Below are positions 60,881 through 64,000 of a stretch of DNA of 64,000 nt, in pieces. The stretch is from the NCBI GenBank assembly GCA_021186555.1, contig JAJKFL010000013.1, positions 34,934,743-34,998,742 on the forward strand, written 5' to 3'. Numbering within the stretch: position 1 is the stretch's first letter; every line of letters starts with the position of its first letter. The translations under genes were made by a program, and so were the position numbers. Below the pieces are notes generated by a model. That model did not search any database. It had not been told where the DNA came from and was given only the letters and a program-made list of their open reading frames with translations. The DNA comes from Reticulitermes speratus. Lineage: Eukaryota; Arthropoda; Insecta; Blattodea; Rhinotermitidae.

Positions 60881-61480
60881 ATGAAACATATCTCTTTGCT
60901 TTATACCTAGAAAATTGTACCTTTGTACCCATCATTAGGACAATCTGCCCACGAACTCCTTGGGGAGTGCAAATGACAGAATAAACAGACCCTCCAGTCT
61001 GTTGGGGGCCACCTCTTGTCTCTTCAATATATCTTTCTTGGTGCCAAGAAAGCTGTCCATTCTGTAGCAGAGGTCGAAGTGTTTGAGGATTTCTTATACC
61101 TAGAGAAGGCAACATTAGAGAAGAAAATTCTTGTGGCTTTAAACGAAATCTCCCGTACGGCGGCCTATTACCCCTCGTTACAATACTTCACAATGCAACA
61201 CCAATCTTCGTGACTTCAGCAATGCATTTGGAAATGTTGTTAGACGCTGCCTTACAAGGAAGATACACAACGGGCCATCTGTTATAAGTTGTCATGGATG
61301 ATAGAACAAAGTACTTCTTACATATCTTTGTTACTGTGTAATAATTGTATGTCGTGCATGTAATTTTCTTTCTCCTGTTATCCATTATGTTACTATGCAC
61401 AAACGTGTAGAGTCAAAAAATTACATTTAACACAACACAGTAACGGCGGCTTCTGCCGATTACAATAGCAGGGCTATTTT
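60881..61480. other. Intergenic, nothing recognised
   Basis: Short frames only. Confidence 0.3.
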
Positions 61481-61489
61481 CGAGGGGTT

Positions 61490-61580
61490 TAAGCGGTTAG
61501 GGCGTGAAGCTCGCAATTCATCTCCATCTAGTGGAGATATATCTCCCTCCCCATGTGCATTTTATAACATGCACGGGGAA
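61490..61580 (+). mobile_element. SINE3 3' fragment
   Basis: The run attcatctccatctagtgga, then gatatatctccctccccatg and ataacatgcac corresponds to the SINE3 3' block. Confidence 0.4.
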
Positions 61581-61864
61581 AACTTACCTTTTTTAGAATT
61601 TAGTGGTGTACTTTCCAAATCACAGTCCCTTACGCCTCCCTAAACAAATGACCGGTAGGGAAGTTACAGCTCATAGATAATGACTGTACTTGAAAGTGAA
61701 AATGTGCTATCCGGCAAATGGAACAAAATTTCATGGTACTGAATTACAGTGTTAATTTCCGTGATATGACTACACAAAGTACAAGTTTTCCCATACGCGA
61801 TCCGCAGAAGAGAAATAAGGTCACTGCATTAAAGCACAGTAACTACACTACATACCAGCCGTTT

Positions 61865-62010
61865 GGACATTAAAAAAATCTATGTTTTCCGACATAGTGT
61901 ATTTGTGTATTCTGTATGCCTCTCACAATAAATAGCGATTATTTACCTAAACAAAATTAATGGGCTTATCTTTGTAACAGGGGCACAGTGTTTCTGTAAG
62001 ATAAGAACTG
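61865..62010. repeat. Half copy of the 49.5 kb MITE
   Basis: The run aaaaaaatctatgttttccg, then acatagtgtatttgtgtatt and ctctcacaataaatagcgat is a diverged match to the right arm at 49750-49905. Confidence 0.45.
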
Positions 62011-62529
62011 AATTCTGAATTATTATTTCGATAAACTTCACTTTTTCCCACTTTATTTGCGCTTCAACTGATTAAAGAGATCGGTCCAAAGCGTTGTGGC
62101 AATCTTCTGCTTCTCCTCCTTTCCCTTCCTCAGAGTGCTAAGAGGCAATGTCTCAGTCGCATTTTCAGTTTTCACCCTTGGGTGCTTGTTCCGGTTGATC
62201 TTTACCTCATATCACTTTATTATAATTATCGGCATGAAAATGCATGGGGTTCTGTTGTAGGGCAGTTCATGTGGCTTGTAAGAAGATGTGCCTGTCCGTG
62301 TTAGAACTGGAGTCTGTCAGGTACCAGACCGCTGTGAGGACTTAAGGAGTTTCGGGATTTGGATAATTGATACTTTGTTGCAATCTGTCCGCTAGCCTTA
62401 TTACGCTTTGCAAGGTAGGCCTAACACTTCAGTGATGCAACAGGTCGGGCCAAACAGCTCATTACTTTTAGTCCTGTAAATTTATATACAATCTCTTATT
62501 ACATTCAGCCACATGTTTTTAAATGCGAT

Positions 62530-62630
62530 CTTACAATGTCCATCTGTCTATCTCTCTCTCTCTCTGTCTATCCAACCTTCCGGCCGTCCATTCCGTCCAT
62601 CCATCCATCCATCCATCCATTCATCCATCC

Positions 62631-62663
<33 letters not shown>

Positions 62664-62805
62664 ATCTAATCTAATTTAATCTATGTAATCTGTCTATGTA
62701 TGTATCTATGTATCTATCTAATCTTCTATCTATATAATCTAGTCTATCTGTCCGTCTAATCTATCTATCTTCTTTCTTTCTTTCTTTCTTTCTATGTATT
62801 TGTAT
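62530..62805 (+). repeat. Compound tetranucleotide microsatellite
   Basis: (TC)n, then (CCAT)n at about 62592-62630, (CTAT)n at 62630-62665, degenerate TAATC repeats, and (CTTT)n at 62771-62793. Confidence 0.9.
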
Positions 62806-63185
62806 ATCAGTCTACGAGTTTAAATTCTGTCCTTATTCTGTTTCTAAGCAGTAAGTCATTCTCATAATGACGGACATGTAGTCAAGTAGCAGTGTTTGCC
62901 GAAATAATCTGTTCTTATGAAAAAGCCGAGAGGCGTCTATGATTGGATTGGTACCGCAGCGTATTACTTTACAAATAGCAATTATATGTTGATAGTATCA
63001 CCGAATATTGTATGACGTTTTACATACAGTGGCGTGCATATTCAGTGAGATCGTGATTTTACATAATCTCTCAACAGTTACAATGATTAAGAGTGGATTA
63101 ATGGAACATTTATCTGTGGAAATACAAGCTAGAGGCGGAAATTATCAAAATTTTCCGTTTAGATTCTTTAGAGTAGTACGTAGCA

Positions 63186-63560
63186 GTGGCGTAGCTGGGT
63201 TATCTCGGCGCCTGGACGAATAATCACAATGGCCGTTCCTAATAGAATTTACGAACTTTAAAAAAGTCACATATATTTATTGAATTTCCTTTTGTTTTAT
63301 CTCCATAACGTGAAACCATTTAGCGCAAAATTGACATTTTTTCTTAAGATTCTAAATGCCCAACAGGCAAAAGGAACGTACACTTTGAATAATGTAGTTC
63401 TAAAATTACTAAAAATATTGACATTGCAAAACATTAAGGTTCATATTTTTTACTTAAAACATTCATTTTGCTGTCTCCTGGACTTTGCCGCCCGGAATTG
63501 CCGCACACCCCCTCCCCAACCCCCGGTATATAGTACTAACCTTAACAGTCCCCGGTAAGG
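63186..63560 (+). mobile_element. Possible hAT-like terminus
   Basis: CAGTGGCGTAGCTGGGTTAT, then CTCGGCGCC resembles a hAT or piggyBac terminal sequence. The matching inverted end (GCTACGCCACTG) is not in the window, so the extent is unknown. Confidence 0.3.
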
Positions 63561-63799
63561 GAAGGGGTAAAGACATATTCTCCTCTACCTGCTTGCCTGG
63601 TAGCTCCCGCCAATTATGAAATGCATTCTGGATTTAATTCTGTTTTTCAGTTTGCGTTCTCGGTGTCTTACTAGTAGGCAAGGGAGGTGTGCGGCGTCGG
63701 TAAGGTCGGGGAGTCCATCTGAGTTGATTCTTCCTGTGACCCGAGTGCAGCTTTAAATGTCTAACTGTATTCAACTAAGAGTTTTATTTAACGTTTTAG

Positions 63800-63870
63800 T
63801 CACTAGTGCCGGCCTTAGCAAAGCGGGGCCAGATTGCGAGCCTTGTAGCGGGCCCCTAAAAGTTATTGTG
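63800..63870 (+). mobile_element. Possible DNA-element terminus
   Basis: CACTAGTGCCGGCCTTAGCA, then AAGCGGGGCCAGATTGCGAG and GCGGGCCCCTAA has the G-C-rich style of a repeat end. No partner end is in view. Confidence 0.25.
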
Positions 63871-64000
63871 CAGAGCAAAAAAAGGACTAACGTTTTGGTA
63901 TATTAACGTAAGTTAGGATGAAAAATTAAATGGTCCATTTTTTTATTATTTTTAAAAGTTAACAATGTGCGAATCCCCCATGAGCGCCAGTCGATCCAAT

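Noticed and set aside
1-64000. Retroviral, LTR-element or Polinton fossils
   Set aside because: No gag, protease, integrase, envelope or capsid-like motif and no LTR pair was recognised by eye; decayed short pieces could be missed.

Overview
The window looks like intron-rich, repeat-dense nuclear DNA of an insect. The evidence is spliced animal genes (a calpain and a Toll receptor), insect-type LINE, mariner, hAT and pogo relics, several tRNA-derived SINE families and abundant minisatellites. The repeat set suggests a polyneopteran such as a cockroach, termite or stick insect, but this is an impression from repeat style and not proven. Only two host genes are recognised. No retroviral, LTR, Polinton or other capsid-bearing relic was recognised.

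Region 1 to about 21.8 kb (+): the 3' half of a calpain gene. Nine coding exons (321-493, 1175-1377, 10477-10634, 12838-12919, 14093-14189, 17118-17245, 19233-19425, 20933-20988, 21788-21814) join with matching phases. They encode the end of the protease core, the C2-like domain III and a degenerate penta-EF-hand domain. The catalytic exons lie before the window. Its introns hold a 3.4 kb terminal-inverted-repeat element (4696-8143), a 46-bp minisatellite with an 8-unit higher-order period, a 50-bp minisatellite, two mariner relics, a hAT deletion derivative, two LINE 3' ends and a Penelope-like endonuclease relic.

Region 22-33 kb: intergenic. It contains a 33-bp minisatellite, SINEs, and a decayed pogo/Tigger transposase interrupted by a SINE and by two abutting near-perfect palindromes.

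Region 33.2-38.3 kb (-): a complete two-exon Toll/TLR gene. The large exon (33194-35555) carries the leucine-rich repeats, membrane segment and TIR domain. A small upstream exon (38131-38285) supplies a signal peptide and the first cysteines. The joined model is 838 residues with a single cysteine cluster next to the membrane, like Toll-9 and vertebrate TLRs.

Region 38.3-64 kb: intergenic, made of SINEs, LINE ends, MITEs, microsatellites and foldback elements; no host gene was recognised.

The most interesting pattern is a set of foldback (inverted-repeat) elements. Four have exact 12-bp target duplications (5.1-6.4, 40.4, 45.7 and 50.1 kb), and three of these share a short 3' tail motif. The arms of two carry a compact motif that folds as a type I hammerhead ribozyme. 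The copy at 5.1-6.4 kb also keeps what looks like the end of a Penelope-like GIY-YIG endonuclease reading frame, so the family is probably Penelope-derived. A second, more abundant family with the same stem-GAAAC-GTCGGT signature also shows 11-12 bp duplications and 5' truncation.
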